From Roseovarius sp. (lineage in GTDB: Bacteria > Pseudomonadota > Alphaproteobacteria > Rhodobacterales > Rhodobacteraceae), in the NCBI GenBank assembly GCA_021775255.1, contig JAJFIA010000014.1, positions 40,047 through 104,046 on the forward strand: a DNA stretch of 64,000 nt, given 5' to 3'. Every line of letters begins with the position of its first letter. Position 1 is the stretch's first letter. Below the pieces are notes generated by a model. That model searched no databases and had not been told where the DNA came from. It saw only the letters and a list, made by a program, of their open reading frames with translations. Both the position numbers and the translations under genes were made by a program. Below are positions 17,164-26,831 of the stretch, piece after piece.

Positions 17164-18495
17164 ATGACAAAAGATCTGGCCGCTTATGCCGCGGAAAATG
17201 GCGTCAAATACTTCATGATTTCCTTCACCGATCTGTTTGGCGGGCAACGCGCCAAGCTGGTGCCGGCGCAGGCGATTGCCGATATGCAGGAGGAGGGCGC
17301 GGGCTTTGCCGGCTTTGCCACCTATCTGGATATGACGCCCGCGCACCCGGATATGCTGGCGGTGCCGGATCCCTCATCGGTCATTCAACTGCCGTGGAAG
17401 CCCGAGGTCGCCTGGGTGGCGGCCAACCCGGTGATGGAAGGCCGTGACGTGGATCAGGCCCCCAGAAATGTGCTGCGCAGGCTGATTGATCTGGCGGCAG
17501 GCGAGGGCATGCATGTCAAGACCGGTATCGAGGCGGAATATTTTCTGCTAACGGCGGATGGCAGCGCCTTGAGCGACGAATATGATACCGCTGCCAAGCC
17601 CTGCTATGATCAGCAGGCGGTGATGCGGCGCTATGATGTGGTGCGCGAAATATGCGATTATATGCTTGATCTGGGCTGGGGGCCGTATCAGAACGACCAT
17701 GAGGATGCCAATGGCCAGTTTGAAATGAACTGGGAGTTTGATGACGCGCTGCGCACGGCCGACAAGCACAGTTTTTTCAAGTTCATGACCAAGTCCGTGG
17801 CCGAAAAACACGGCTTTCGCGCCACCTTCATGCCCAAGCCGGTTGAGGGGCTCACCGGCAATGGCTGTCACGCGCATATCTCGGTCTGGGATGCGCCCGG
17901 CGATGCGGCAAAGGTCAATGTGTTTGCCACCGACAAGGGCAAGGGCCAGACCGGCGAGCTGGGCCTGTCGCAAAAGGGCGCGCATTTTCTCGGCGGCATC
18001 ATGAAACACGCAAGTGCGCTGGCGGCGATCACCAATCCGACGGTCAATTCCTATAAGCGCATCAACGCGCCGCGCACCATGTCGGGGGCCACATGGGCAC
18101 CCAATACGGTAACATGGACCGGCAACAATCGCACCCATATGGTGCGTGTCCCCGGCCCCGGCCGATTTGAATTGCGCCTGCCCGATGGCGCGGTCAACCC
18201 CTATCTGTTGCAGGCGATCATCATCGCCGCGGGGCTCAGCGGGGTACGCTCAAAGGCCGATCCCGGCCCGCGCTATGATATTGATATGTATGCCGAGGGT
18301 CATACGGTCAAAGATGCACCGAAGCTGCCGCTGAATATGCTGGATGCGATGCGGTTTTATGACGAGGATACCGAGCTGAAGGGAATGCTGGGGGAAGAAT
18401 TTTCCGCCGCCTATCTCAAGCTCAAGCGGCAGGAATGGGATTCATTCGCCAATCATTTCTCGGCCTGGGAAAAACAGCACACGCTGGACATTTAA
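17164..18495 (+). CDS. gmaS: Gamma-glutamylmethylamide synthetase (glutamine synthetase type III-like, GlnT family)
   Basis: 443 residues, close in length to GmaS/GlnT. The glutamine synthetase fold is shown by EAEYFLL (metal ligand Glu), a second metal block in NDHEDANGQFEMNWEF, GNGCHAHISVWD, and NSYKRINAPRTMSGATWAPN. GmaS joins glutamate and methylamine with ATP to give gamma-glutamylmethylamide. Sequence alone does not fully separate GmaS from related GlnT proteins, but the position directly after mgsABC makes GmaS the best call. A clear AGGGAGAAATATCC site precedes the ATG. The stop overlaps the convergent xthA stop by three to four bases (TTTAAG). No mgdABCD genes for N-methylglutamate dehydrogenase are in the window. 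Confidence 0.85.
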   Translation: MTKDLAAYAAENGVKYFMISFTDLFGGQRAKLVPAQAIADMQEEGAGFAGFATYLDMTPAHPDMLAVPDPSSVIQLPWKPEVAWVAANPVMEGRDVDQAPRNVLRRLIDLAAGEGMHVKTGIEAEYFLLTADGSALSDEYDTAAKPCYDQQAVMRRYDVVREICDYMLDLGWGPYQNDHEDANGQFEMNWEFDDALRTADKHSFFKFMTKSVAEKHGFRATFMPKPVEGLTGNGCHAHISVWDAPGDAAKVNVFATDKGKGQTGELGLSQKGAHFLGGIMKHASALAAITNPTVNSYKRINAPRTMSGATWAPNTVTWTGNNRTHMVRVPGPGRFELRLPDGAVNPYLLQAIIIAAGLSGVRSKADPGPRYDIDMYAEGHTVKDAPKLPLNMLDAMRFYDEDTELKGMLGEEFSAAYLKLKRQEWDSFANHFSAWEKQHTLDI

Positions 18496-19271
18496 GCGCT
18501 CAGGCGCACCCAGATGGGCACATGATCCGAAGGCTTTTCACGGTCGCGGATGTCGCTGTCGATCTGGCAATCGGTCAATAAATCAGCGGCCTGCGGCGTG
18601 AGCAGGAAGTGATCAATCCGAATGCCGTGATTGCGGTTGCGTGCCCCCGCCTGATAATCCCAGAAGGTATACTGCCCCGGCGCTTGGGTGCGGGCGCGAA
18701 AGGCGTCCGTGTAGCCAAGATTGACAATCCGGCGATAGGCCGCGCGTGAGGCGGGCAGGGCGAGGGCATCCTCATGCCATGCTTCGGGGTTTTTGGCGTC
18801 TTCATCCTGCGGGATGATGTTGTAATCCCCGGCCATGAGCGCAGGTTCCTCGGCAGTCAGCAATTCCGCCGCGCGGGCGTGCATCCGCTGCATCCAATCG
18901 AGTTTATAGTCGTATTTCGGCCCCGGAACCGGGTTGCCATTGGGCAGGTAAAGCCCGCACACCCGGATGGCCTTGTCGCCCATCACCGTGGCCTCGATCC
19001 AGCGGGCCTGCTCATCATCCGCGTCCCCGGGCAGGCCGCGGGTGACATCCTCGATGGGCAGTTTCGACAGGATCGCCACGCCGTTAAAGCTTTTCTGGCC
19101 GTGGGTTTCAACAGCGTAACCCATGTCCTCGAAAGGCTCGCGGGGGAAATTTTCATCAACCGATTTAATCTCCTGCAACAGGGCCACATCCGGCGCGGCC
19201 TCGCTCAGCCAGTCGGTTAAAGCAGGCAGGCGGGCTTTGATGCCGTTGATGTTGAAGCTGGCGATTTTCAT
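18492..19271 (-). CDS. xthA: Exodeoxyribonuclease III
   Basis: 259 residues. It is a Mg-dependent AP endonuclease and 3'-5' exonuclease of base excision repair. Typical motifs are SFNINGIKARL at the N-terminus, LLQEIKS (metal-binding Glu), GLYLPNGNP, GDYNIIPQDEDAKNP, and the C-terminal RIDHFLLT and PSDHVPIWV with the catalytic histidine. It is transcribed convergently to gmaS and overlaps it at the stop codons. erpA lies 88 bases upstream on the same strand. Confidence 0.95.
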   Translation of the reverse strand: MKIASFNINGIKARLPALTDWLSEAAPDVALLQEIKSVDENFPREPFEDMGYAVETHGQKSFNGVAILSKLPIEDVTRGLPGDADDEQARWIEATVMGDKAIRVCGLYLPNGNPVPGPKYDYKLDWMQRMHARAAELLTAEEPALMAGDYNIIPQDEDAKNPEAWHEDALALPASRAAYRRIVNLGYTDAFRARTQAPGQYTFWDYQAGARNRNHGIRIDHFLLTPQAADLLTDCQIDSDIRDREKPSDHVPIWVRLSA

Positions 19272-19359
19272 GGGCTATCTATCGCCCGAAGTCCCCCGGC
19301 TTTCAAGGGGCAAACCCCGAATGCGAGACGGCCACGCAAGGGGGCGGCGAGCGGGCTGC

Positions 19360-19683
19360 TTAGATGGAAAACGAGGTGCCACAGCCGCAGGAACTGCTGG
19401 CGTTGGGGTTTTCAATCACAAAGCGTGCGCCGATCAGCTCATCCGAGAAATCTATCACCGCCCCGGTCAGGAAGGGCAGCGATACCGCATCCACCACAAC
19501 CTTTTGCCCCATGCCTTCAAGCACCAGATCATCCTCGGCGGGGGCATCAAGCCGGATGTCATACTGAAACCCGGAACAGCCGCCGCCCTCAACCGCCACG
19601 CGCAGGGCCTGGCCCTGAGTGTCTGCACCAATATCGGCAAGGCGGGCAAAGGCGCGCTCGGTCACTTTTGGGGGCAGGTTCAT
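19360..19683 (-). CDS. erpA: Iron-sulfur cluster insertion protein (ErpA/IscA A-type carrier)
   Basis: 107 residues, standard for A-type carriers. The three cluster-ligand cysteines are present: Cys36 in GGGCSGF, and Cys99 and Cys101 in SSCGCGTSF at the C-terminus. It delivers [2Fe-2S]/[4Fe-4S] clusters to apo-proteins; among the genes here IspG and the Rieske oxygenase are possible clients. The gene is divergent from dgt, with 76 bases between the start codons, which is the usual arrangement in related genomes. Confidence 0.93.
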   Translation of the reverse strand: MNLPPKVTERAFARLADIGADTQGQALRVAVEGGGCSGFQYDIRLDAPAEDDLVLEGMGQKVVVDAVSLPFLTGAVIDFSDELIGARFVIENPNASSSCGCGTSFSI

Positions 19684-19759
19684 GATGATTTCCCGATGGT
19701 TATAAGGCTGCTCTCGTGCAATATATGCAAGGACGGGACAGGCGACAAGGATGCAAGCG

Positions 19760-20899
19760 ATGAAAATGCCCTATGGGTCGGACCCGGAGCAGACACGCGG
19801 CAGGCTGGTGCCGGAGGAGGAAAGCGCCTTCCGCTCGTGTTTTCAGCGTGATCGTGACCGGATCATCCATTCCAGCGCCTTTCGCCGCCTCAAGCACAAG
19901 ACGCAGGTATTTGTCGAGCATGAGGGCGATTATTTTCGCACCCGGCTCACCCATTCCATCGAAGTGGCGCAGGTGGCGCGCACCATCGCGGGCGCTTTGG
20001 GCCTCAATGGCGAGCTGACCGAGGCGGTGGCGCTGGCGCATGATCTGGGGCATCCGCCCTTTGGCCATACCGGCGAGGACGCGCTGAATGCGCTGATGGC
20101 CCCGTATGGCGGGTTTGATCACAACGCGCAGGCGGTCAGGATCGTGACAGCGCTGGAGCGGCATTACGCCGAATTCGACGGGCTGAACCTGACATGGGAA
20201 ACCCTTGAGGGGCTGGCCAAACACAATGGCCCGGTATTGGGCGATCTGCCTTATGCGCTGGCGGAGTATAACGCGCGTCATGATCTTGAGCTGCACAGCC
20301 ATGCCAGCGCCGAGGCGCAGGTGGCGGCGGTCTCGGATGACATTGCCTATAACAATCACGATCTGCAGGACGGGCTGCGCGCCGGCTTGTTCACCGATGC
20401 GGATATTGCCGCGCTGCCCATCGTGGGCGCCTGTTATGCTGAGGTCGATGCGGCCTATCCGGGGCTTGATGCCTATCGGCGGCAGCATGAGGCGCTCAGG
20501 CGGGTGTTTGGGGTGATGGTTGAGGATGTGATCAAGACATCGCGCGGGATTTTAGACGCGGCGCACCCGCAAACCGCGGCTGACATTCGCGGGTTGGGCT
20601 ATCCGGTGATCCGGTTCTCGGACGGGCTTTGGGCGGATTTGCAGGAGATTCGGGGTTTTTTGTTTGCCCGGATGTACCGCGCGCCTGCGGTGATGCAGAT
20701 GCGCGAGCAGGTAACGAAAGTGGTGGAAGAGCTGTTTCCGTTTTACCTTGCAAAGCCTGAAAATCTGCCGGAAGAGTGGCGCGGCGATGTGGCGCGGGCT
20801 GCGGACGAAACCGCGCTGGCGCGTCTGGTGAGTGATTATATTTCCGGTATGACCGACCGGTTTGCCCTTCAGGCGCACGCGCGGCTGCCTGAGGGCTGA
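19760..20899 (+). CDS. dgt: Deoxyguanosinetriphosphate triphosphohydrolase-like protein
   Basis: About 379 residues of the HD-domain dNTPase family. RDRDRIIHSSAFRRLKHKTQVF is the family N-terminal block, and the metal-binding residues are seen in RLTHSIEVAQVART (His) and LAHDLGHPPFGHTGE (His-Asp). It hydrolyses dNTPs to nucleoside and triphosphate; substrate range varies within the family. Two in-frame ATGs, 19751 and 19760, are possible. I chose 19760 because AAGG then lies nine bases upstream, while it abuts 19751. A class III aminotransferase gene follows 34 bases later. Confidence 0.9.
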   Translation: MKMPYGSDPEQTRGRLVPEEESAFRSCFQRDRDRIIHSSAFRRLKHKTQVFVEHEGDYFRTRLTHSIEVAQVARTIAGALGLNGELTEAVALAHDLGHPPFGHTGEDALNALMAPYGGFDHNAQAVRIVTALERHYAEFDGLNLTWETLEGLAKHNGPVLGDLPYALAEYNARHDLELHSHASAEAQVAAVSDDIAYNNHDLQDGLRAGLFTDADIAALPIVGACYAEVDAAYPGLDAYRRQHEALRRVFGVMVEDVIKTSRGILDAAHPQTAADIRGLGYPVIRFSDGLWADLQEIRGFLFARMYRAPAVMQMREQVTKVVEELFPFYLAKPENLPEEWRGDVARAADETALARLVSDYISGMTDRFALQAHARLPEG

Positions 20900-20933
20900 T
20901 GAAGCCGGTAACACATTGAATGGAGAGCAAAAA

Positions 20934-22238
20934 ATGATCACCCTTGAAACTGACTGGTCGGTTGAGGCAACGGCAGAACGCCGGGAAAAATATTATGCGG
21001 CGTCGCAGCAAAAGTTTGTGCCGTTTCGCGAGCCGATGGTTTTCACCAAAGGCGAGATGCAATATTTATGGGATGCGGACGGGCGCAGATATATTGATCT
21101 TCTGGCGATGAATGTCTGTATCTCGGTGGGGCATGCCCATCCCAAAGTGGTGGCGGCGGCCTGTGCGCAAGCCGCCGAGCTGACCCATTGCACCACGATG
21201 TTTTACCATCCGGTGCCGGCGCATTTTGCCGAGGAGCTGGCGGCGGTGATGCCGAAGGGCCACGATTGGGTGGTGCATTTCACCAATTCGGGTGCCGAGG
21301 CGATTGATCTGGCGATGACCATGGCACGCGGGTTTACCGGCAATCTGGATTTGCTTTCATTGCGCACCGCCTATCACGGGCCAACGGCGGCGGCGCAATC
21401 GGTAACGGGTATCGCCGGATGGCGGCACCCCGGAATGCCCGGTAATGTGGCGTTTGTGGCCGAGCCGAACCAATATCGCGGGGTGTTTGGCGCGGGTGCG
21501 CAGCCTTATCTGGATGAGATTGACCGCACCATTGCCACCGCCACCACCGGGCAGATTGCGGGCATGCTGATCGAGCCGGTGCAAGGCTATGGCGGGGTGA
21601 TTGCGATGCCGCCGGGCTATATCAGCGGTGCCGCGGAACGGGTGCGCGCGGCGGGTGGACTTTTGATCATTGATGAGGTGCAAACCGGCTTTGGCCGCAC
21701 CGGTGATCATATGTGGGGGTTTGAGGCCGATGGCGTGATCCCTGATATCGTGGTGATGGCCAAGGGCATCGGCAATGGCTTTCCTTTGGGTGCTGTGGTG
21801 GTGCGCAAGCAGATTGCCGAACCGATGCGCGATAAATTCATGTTCCACACATATGGGGCCAATCCAACGACCTGTGCCGCCGGGCGGGCGGTGTTGCAGG
21901 TGATCCATGAGGAAAAACTGCAGGAAAATTCGCGCATTGTGGGCGCGGCTTTGCTGCAGAGGTTGCAGGATTTGCAGACCCGGCATGCCTCTATTGGCGA
22001 CGTGCGCGGGCGCGGGCTTATGCTGGCGATTGAGATGGTGAAAGACCGCAAAACCAAAGAGCCTGACCCGGCGATTACCGCTCAGGTTTTTGAAAATTGC
22101 CGCGAGGCGGGGCTGATCCTGTCAAAATCGGGGCCAAATCAATCTATTTTGCGCATGGTGCCGCCAATGTGCCTGAACTTGCGCGATGTTGATCTGGTAG
22201 CCGAGGGGCTGGACCGGGCCTTTGCGGCTTTATCGTGA
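20934..22238 (+). CDS. Class III PLP-dependent aminotransferase (AGXT2-like)
   Basis: 434 residues. It has the class III aminotransferase features: NSGAEAIDLAMTMAR, TAYHGPT, the LLIIDEVQTGFGRTG block with the PLP-binding Asp, and the Schiff-base lysine in MAKGIGNGFPLG. The overall sequence is closest in look to alanine-glyoxylate aminotransferase 2-like proteins and related omega-aminotransferases. The amino donor and acceptor cannot be assigned from sequence. The ATG at 20934 follows GGAGAGCAAAA; the open frame extends 24 codons into dgt without being needed. It is in the same direction as dgt and argS. Confidence 0.85.
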   Translation: MITLETDWSVEATAERREKYYAASQQKFVPFREPMVFTKGEMQYLWDADGRRYIDLLAMNVCISVGHAHPKVVAAACAQAAELTHCTTMFYHPVPAHFAEELAAVMPKGHDWVVHFTNSGAEAIDLAMTMARGFTGNLDLLSLRTAYHGPTAAAQSVTGIAGWRHPGMPGNVAFVAEPNQYRGVFGAGAQPYLDEIDRTIATATTGQIAGMLIEPVQGYGGVIAMPPGYISGAAERVRAAGGLLIIDEVQTGFGRTGDHMWGFEADGVIPDIVVMAKGIGNGFPLGAVVVRKQIAEPMRDKFMFHTYGANPTTCAAGRAVLQVIHEEKLQENSRIVGAALLQRLQDLQTRHASIGDVRGRGLMLAIEMVKDRKTKEPDPAITAQVFENCREAGLILSKSGPNQSILRMVPPMCLNLRDVDLVAEGLDRAFAALS

Positions 22239-22304
22239 AGCCCGGGCCCTGTTGACGCCGCCCTTGGGCGTGCTAAACCCGCGCGGATAATGAGGATGTG
22301 AAAC

Positions 22305-24050
22305 ATGAACCTGTTCAGCGATATTCGGGCGTTGGTCTTGAAGGCACTTGGCGAATTGCAGGCGGAGGGCGCGCTGCCCCCGGATCTTGGGTTTGACAAT
22401 GTCGCCGTCGAGCCGCCGCGCGATGCGGCGCATGGCGATATGGCCACAAATGCAGCGATGGTGCTGGCCAAACCGGCAGGCCTGAAGCCAAGGGATGTGG
22501 CCGAGGCGCTGGCGGCAAAGCTGGAAGGGGATGCGCGCATCACCGGTGCCGAGGTTGCCGGGCCGGGATTTCTGAACCTTCGGCTGGCGCATGATGTATG
22601 GCACGAAATTTTGCGCGATGTGCTGCAAAGCGGTACTGATTTTGGCCGTTCGGATATGGGGCAGGGTGCCCGCGTCAACGTGGAATTTGTCAGCGCCAAT
22701 CCAACCGGGCCTTTGCATGTGGGCCACACGAGGGGCGCGGTGTTTGGCGATGCTTTGGCAAGTTTGCTGGATTTCACCGGTCATGATGTGACCCGCGAAT
22801 ATTACATCAATGACGGCGGCGCGCAGGTCGATGTCTTGGCGCGGTCGGTTTACCTGCGCTATCTTGAGGCCCATGGGCAGGCTGTGGCCTTTGAAGACGG
22901 CACCTATCCCGGCGATTACCTGATTGCTGTGGGTGAGGCGCTGAAGGATGAGGTGGGCGCGGCTTATGTCGATCAGCCCGAGGCGGTGTGGCTGGCGGAA
23001 CTGCGGGCCTATGCCACCGATGCGATGATGGATCTGATCCGCAGTGATCTCAAGGCGCTTGGTGTTGAGATGGATGTGTTCTACTCGGAAAAATCGCTGT
23101 ATGGCACCGGGCGGATCGAGCAGGCGCTGGCTGTACTGGACGAAAAAGGCCTGATTTATGAGGGCGTTCTGGAACCCCCCAAGGGTAAAAAGCCCGAAGG
23201 CTGGGAGCCGCGTGAGCAAACCTTGTTCCGCTCATCCGAGCACGGCGATGATGTGGACCGTCCGGTGAAAAAATCCGATGGCGGCTGGACCTATTTTGCC
23301 CCCGATATTGCCTATCATTACGACAAGATCACAAGAGGCTTTGATGCGCTTATTGATGTGTTGGGCGCGGATCATGGCGGCTATGTCAAACGCATGAAGG
23401 CGGCGGTGTCGGCGCTGTCGGATGGCAAGGTGCCGCTGGATATCAAGCTTTGTCAACTGGTGCGTTTGTATAAAAACGGGCAACCCTTCAAGATGTCGAA
23501 ACGCGCCGGCACATTTGTCATGCTCCGGGATGTGGTTGATCTGGTGGGGCCGGATGTCACGCGGTTTGTCATGCTCACCCGCAAAAACGACGCGCCGCTG
23601 GACTTTGATTTTGACAAGGTGACCGAGCAATCCAAGGACAATCCGGTATTTTACGTACAATATGCCAATGCGCGGGTGCAGTCGGTTTTGCGCAAGGCGG
23701 ATGAGGCGGGGATTGATGTGTCGGACGCGGGTTTGCAGGCGGCGGATCACAGCATCCTGACCCATGAGGCCGAGCTTAACGTCTTGAAAAAGCTGGCGGA
23801 ATGGCCGCGCCTTGTGGAAATTGCCGGGCGCACCCATGAGCCGCACCGGGTGGCGTTTTATCTGTTTGAGCTGGCAAGTGCGCTGCATTCCCTGTGGAAC
23901 CGGGGCCATGACGAGGCCGATTTGCGCTTCTTGCAGGAGGGTAATGCGGCCACGTCACAGGCAAAAATTGCCCTGGCTCGTGCCGTAAGCGTTGTACTTT
24001 CCGCAGGTCTTGGTATTCTTGGGGTAACTCCGGCCGAAGAGATGCGGTGA
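22305..24050 (+). CDS. argS: Arginyl-tRNA synthetase
   Basis: 581 residues, class I synthetase. ATP-binding motifs are present: HVGH at residues 138-141 within [14 protein letters not shown], and a KMSKR loop within PFKMSKRAG. The N-terminal Add-1 domain that binds the tRNA D-loop and the C-terminal anticodon-binding helices are complete. It charges tRNA-Arg in the cytosol. argS heads a row of genes in one direction: SPOR protein, nagZ, scpA and scpB. Confidence 0.98.
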   Translation: MNLFSDIRALVLKALGELQAEGALPPDLGFDNVAVEPPRDAAHGDMATNAAMVLAKPAGLKPRDVAEALAAKLEGDARITGAEVAGPGFLNLRLAHDVWHEILRDVLQSGTDFGRSDMGQGARVNVEFVSANPTGPLHVGHTRGAVFGDALASLLDFTGHDVTREYYINDGGAQVDVLARSVYLRYLEAHGQAVAFEDGTYPGDYLIAVGEALKDEVGAAYVDQPEAVWLAELRAYATDAMMDLIRSDLKALGVEMDVFYSEKSLYGTGRIEQALAVLDEKGLIYEGVLEPPKGKKPEGWEPREQTLFRSSEHGDDVDRPVKKSDGGWTYFAPDIAYHYDKITRGFDALIDVLGADHGGYVKRMKAAVSALSDGKVPLDIKLCQLVRLYKNGQPFKMSKRAGTFVMLRDVVDLVGPDVTRFVMLTRKNDAPLDFDFDKVTEQSKDNPVFYVQYANARVQSVLRKADEAGIDVSDAGLQAADHSILTHEAELNVLKKLAEWPRLVEIAGRTHEPHRVAFYLFELASALHSLWNRGHDEADLRFLQEGNAATSQAKIALARAVSVVLSAGLGILGVTPAEEMR

Positions 24051-24136
24051 TAATCGCACGAATAGATCAGCCGGGGATGAGGCGGAACATATAAACCCTG
24101 GCGGCCAAGTATTGCCGGTGGAGCAAGAGGCGAGAC

Positions 24137-25024
24137 ATGGCACAGTTGCTTGATATTGAAAGCACGCATCGGCGCGGGGCTGCGCCGGGGCGGGCACAAT
24201 CCTTTAAAAAACTTACAAATTTTCTCGGGGCAGGCCTTTCGGTTGCCCTGATCATCGGAATTGGACTGTGGGGCTATAAACTGGTGGTCCGCGATGTCAG
24301 CGGTATCCCGGTGGTGCGCGCCGCGACGGGGCCGACGCGGGTGGTGCCCGAGGATCCCGGCGGCACTCAGGCGGCGCATCAGGGCCTTGCGGTGAATGAG
24401 GTGACAGCAGCGGGCACGGCGGCGGATCCGGCGGATCGTCTGATCCTGGCCCCCGCCCCGGTGCGGCTGAGCCTTGAGGATGAACCGGGCGACAGGGCGG
24501 CCCCTGAGGCGGTGATCGAACCGGTTTCAGGCGTGGGCCTTGATAACGCGGCCGAGGCCGATATGCCGCCGGTTGAATCGGTTGAGGCGCTGGCCGAACG
24601 TATCGCGGCCGGTGTGGCCCCGCTTTCGGAAGCTGCGCCGGAATCCCCTGAACCCGGGGTTGAGGGTGGTCTGGGCATCTCCTTGCGGCCACAACTGCGC
24701 CCGGCATCCTTGAACATAACGCCTGTTTCGCAATCCCCTGAAGATGAGGAAATCGCGGCGGCAGACATCCCTGCAGGCACCGTAATGGCACAGCTTGGCG
24801 CGTTTGAAAGCGCCGGAATTGCGCGCGGTGAATGGGACCGGATTTCGGGCCGGTTTGATGACTACCTGAGTGGCAAAACCCGTGTCATTCAAAAGGCCAA
24901 CAGCGGTGGCCGGGTATTTTACCGCCTGCGCGCCACGGGGTTTGAGGGTATCAACGATGCGCGGCGGTTTTGCTCGGCCTTGATCGCTGAGGGCGCCGAA
25001 TGCATTTCCGTGGTTGCGCGGTGA
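24137..25024 (+). CDS. SPOR-domain membrane protein
   Basis: 295 residues. A cytoplasmic N-terminus of about 28 residues leads into one membrane helix (about residues 29-50, GAGLSVALIIGIGLWGYKLV). A long Pro/Ala/Glu-rich linker follows, then a C-terminal SPOR domain (about 215-295, starting MAQLGAFESAGIARGEWDRI). SPOR domains bind denuded peptidoglycan at the division site. It has the same gene neighbours (argS before, nagZ after) as in other Rhodobacterales. The nagZ start overlaps its stop (GTGA), so nagZ is translated by coupling. Confidence 0.88.
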   Translation: MAQLLDIESTHRRGAAPGRAQSFKKLTNFLGAGLSVALIIGIGLWGYKLVVRDVSGIPVVRAATGPTRVVPEDPGGTQAAHQGLAVNEVTAAGTAADPADRLILAPAPVRLSLEDEPGDRAAPEAVIEPVSGVGLDNAAEADMPPVESVEALAERIAAGVAPLSEAAPESPEPGVEGGLGISLRPQLRPASLNITPVSQSPEDEEIAAADIPAGTVMAQLGAFESAGIARGEWDRISGRFDDYLSGKTRVIQKANSGGRVFYRLRATGFEGINDARRFCSALIAEGAECISVVAR

Positions 25025-26052
25025 GTCAATCGGTGACCAAACCGGTGACGCGATTTGGCGCAACTATTCTGGATGCGGAGGGGCTTGCGCTGACAACGGC
25101 GGAAAAGGCGTTTTTCCGCCGGGCCGACCCGTTCGGATTTATTCTTTTTGGCCGCAATATCGACACCCCCGATCAGGTGCGGGCGCTTTGCACTGATATG
25201 CGCGATGCGGTGGGGCGGGATGCGCCGATCCTGATTGATCAGGAAGGCGGCCGGGTACAGCGGCTTGGCCCGCCTTTATGGCGGCAATGGCTGCCGCCGC
25301 TGGAGCAGGTGGCGCAGGCGGGCAAAAATGCCGCGCGGGTGATGCATCTGCGTTACCGCTTGATCGCGTCCGAGCTTCACGCCCTTGGGATTGATGCGAA
25401 TTGCGCGCCATTGGTGGATGTAGCGGGGCCGGGCACCCATGGGTTTCTTGAGAACCGGTGCTATGGCTATGATGCTGAAACTGTTGCAGAAATTGGCCGA
25501 TCTGTGGCCGATGGCCTATTGCAGGGCGGGGTTTTGCCGGTGGTGAAACATATCCCCGGCCATGGCCGGGCGGTAGCGGACAGCCATAAGGGGCTGCCGG
25601 TGGTGGATGCTGCATTCTCTGATCTTGAGGCGGTGGATTTTGCGCCATTTAAGGCGTTGAATGACCTGCCCATGGGCATGACGGCGCATCTGACCTATGC
25701 GCAGATTGATCCGGCTCCGGCCACCGTATCGGCAAAAATGATGCGACTTATTCGCGAATGTATCGGCTTTGACGGGCTGATCATGACCGACGATATTTCA
25801 ATGAAGGCGCTGAACGGAACACTGGCTGAGATCACGCAAAATTCGCTGGCGGCGGGCTGTGATGTGATCCTGCATTGCAATGGCACCCTGGCCGAGCGCG
25901 AGGCGGTGGCCGAGGCCGCCGGGCGGATGGGAGAGGTGGCGCAAACCCGCGCGGAACGGGCGCTGGCGGCGCGCAAACCCCCCGATGAGGTTGACATTCG
26001 TGCGCTTCAGGCCTTGTTGGATGCAATGATGCAGGGAAATGCGGATGTCTGA
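25021..26052 (+). CDS. nagZ: Beta-N-acetylhexosaminidase (peptidoglycan recycling)
   Basis: About 343 residues, glycoside hydrolase family 3. The family fingerprint KHIPGHGRAVADSHKGLPVV contains the catalytic His and Asp, and IDQEGGRVQRL and LIMTDDISMKAL are also standard; the latter holds the nucleophile Asp. NagZ removes GlcNAc from muropeptides in the cytosol. The start is most likely GTG at 25021, overlapping the TGA of the SPOR gene; an ATG seven codons earlier would overlap more. scpA begins inside its last codons. Confidence 0.92.
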   Translation: MSQSVTKPVTRFGATILDAEGLALTTAEKAFFRRADPFGFILFGRNIDTPDQVRALCTDMRDAVGRDAPILIDQEGGRVQRLGPPLWRQWLPPLEQVAQAGKNAARVMHLRYRLIASELHALGIDANCAPLVDVAGPGTHGFLENRCYGYDAETVAEIGRSVADGLLQGGVLPVVKHIPGHGRAVADSHKGLPVVDAAFSDLEAVDFAPFKALNDLPMGMTAHLTYAQIDPAPATVSAKMMRLIRECIGFDGLIMTDDISMKALNGTLAEITQNSLAAGCDVILHCNGTLAEREAVAEAAGRMGEVAQTRAERALAARKPPDEVDIRALQALLDAMMQGNADV

Positions 26053-26827
26053 AGGTGATTTTGAGGAAGACGAAACCAGCGTGTCCGAGCGGCTGGCCGC
26101 TGAGGCGCTGATCGTTGATGTGGACGGGTTTGAAGGCCCGCTTGACCTTTTGTTGATGCTGAGCCGGACGCAGAAGGTGGATTTGCGCAAAATATCGGTG
26201 CTGGAACTGGCCAGGCAATATTTGGCATTTGTCGAGAAGGCCCGCGTGCTCAGGATCGAGCTGGCGGCGGATTATCTGGTGATGGCGGCGTGGCTGGCGT
26301 TTTTGAAATCACGGCTGCTGCTGCCGCCGGACCCATCGGAAGATGGCCCCTCGGGCGAGGAACTGGCGGCACATCTGGCGTTTCAGCTTGAGCGTTTGCA
26401 GGCGATGCGCGAGGCTGCGGCGCGGTTGATGGCACGCGATCAACTGGGCCGGGATTTCTTTGCCCGCGGCATTCCCGAGGATGTGGCGCGGGTGCGCAAG
26501 ATCCGCTATTCTGCTACATTGCTGGATCTGATGCAGGGCTATGCGCGGATCAGGACACGCGACGATTTCCGGCCCTTCGTGATGGATCGCGACGCGGTGC
26601 TCACACTGGAACAGGCGCTGGAGCGGATGCGCGGGCTGATCGGTTTTGCCGGTAGCTGGACCGATATTTCAAGCTATCTGCCCGAAGAGTTTACCCATGA
26701 TCCGGCGCGCTGGCGCTCGGCCACGGCTTCAACTTTTGCGGCTTCGCTGGAACTGGTGAAAGAGGGCAAGGTGGACATCCGTCAAGGCGAGGCATTCGCG
26801 CCGATTGAATTGCGGCGCAGGGATTAA
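26045..26827 (+). CDS. scpA: Segregation and condensation protein A
   Basis: 260 residues of the kleisin type. The N-terminal Smc-binding helix is in VDGFEGPLDLLLMLSRTQKVDLRKISVLELARQY, and the acidic start (SEGDFEEDE) is common in alphaproteobacteria. ScpA bridges the Smc heads and binds ScpB in chromosome condensation. The ATG at 26045 overlaps the end of nagZ by eight bases and follows AGGG by eight; another in-frame ATG is at 26039. scpB follows four bases after its stop. Confidence 0.93.
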   Translation: MSEGDFEEDETSVSERLAAEALIVDVDGFEGPLDLLLMLSRTQKVDLRKISVLELARQYLAFVEKARVLRIELAADYLVMAAWLAFLKSRLLLPPDPSEDGPSGEELAAHLAFQLERLQAMREAAARLMARDQLGRDFFARGIPEDVARVRKIRYSATLLDLMQGYARIRTRDDFRPFVMDRDAVLTLEQALERMRGLIGFAGSWTDISSYLPEEFTHDPARWRSATASTFAASLELVKEGKVDIRQGEAFAPIELRRRD

Positions 26828-26831
26828 TTTG

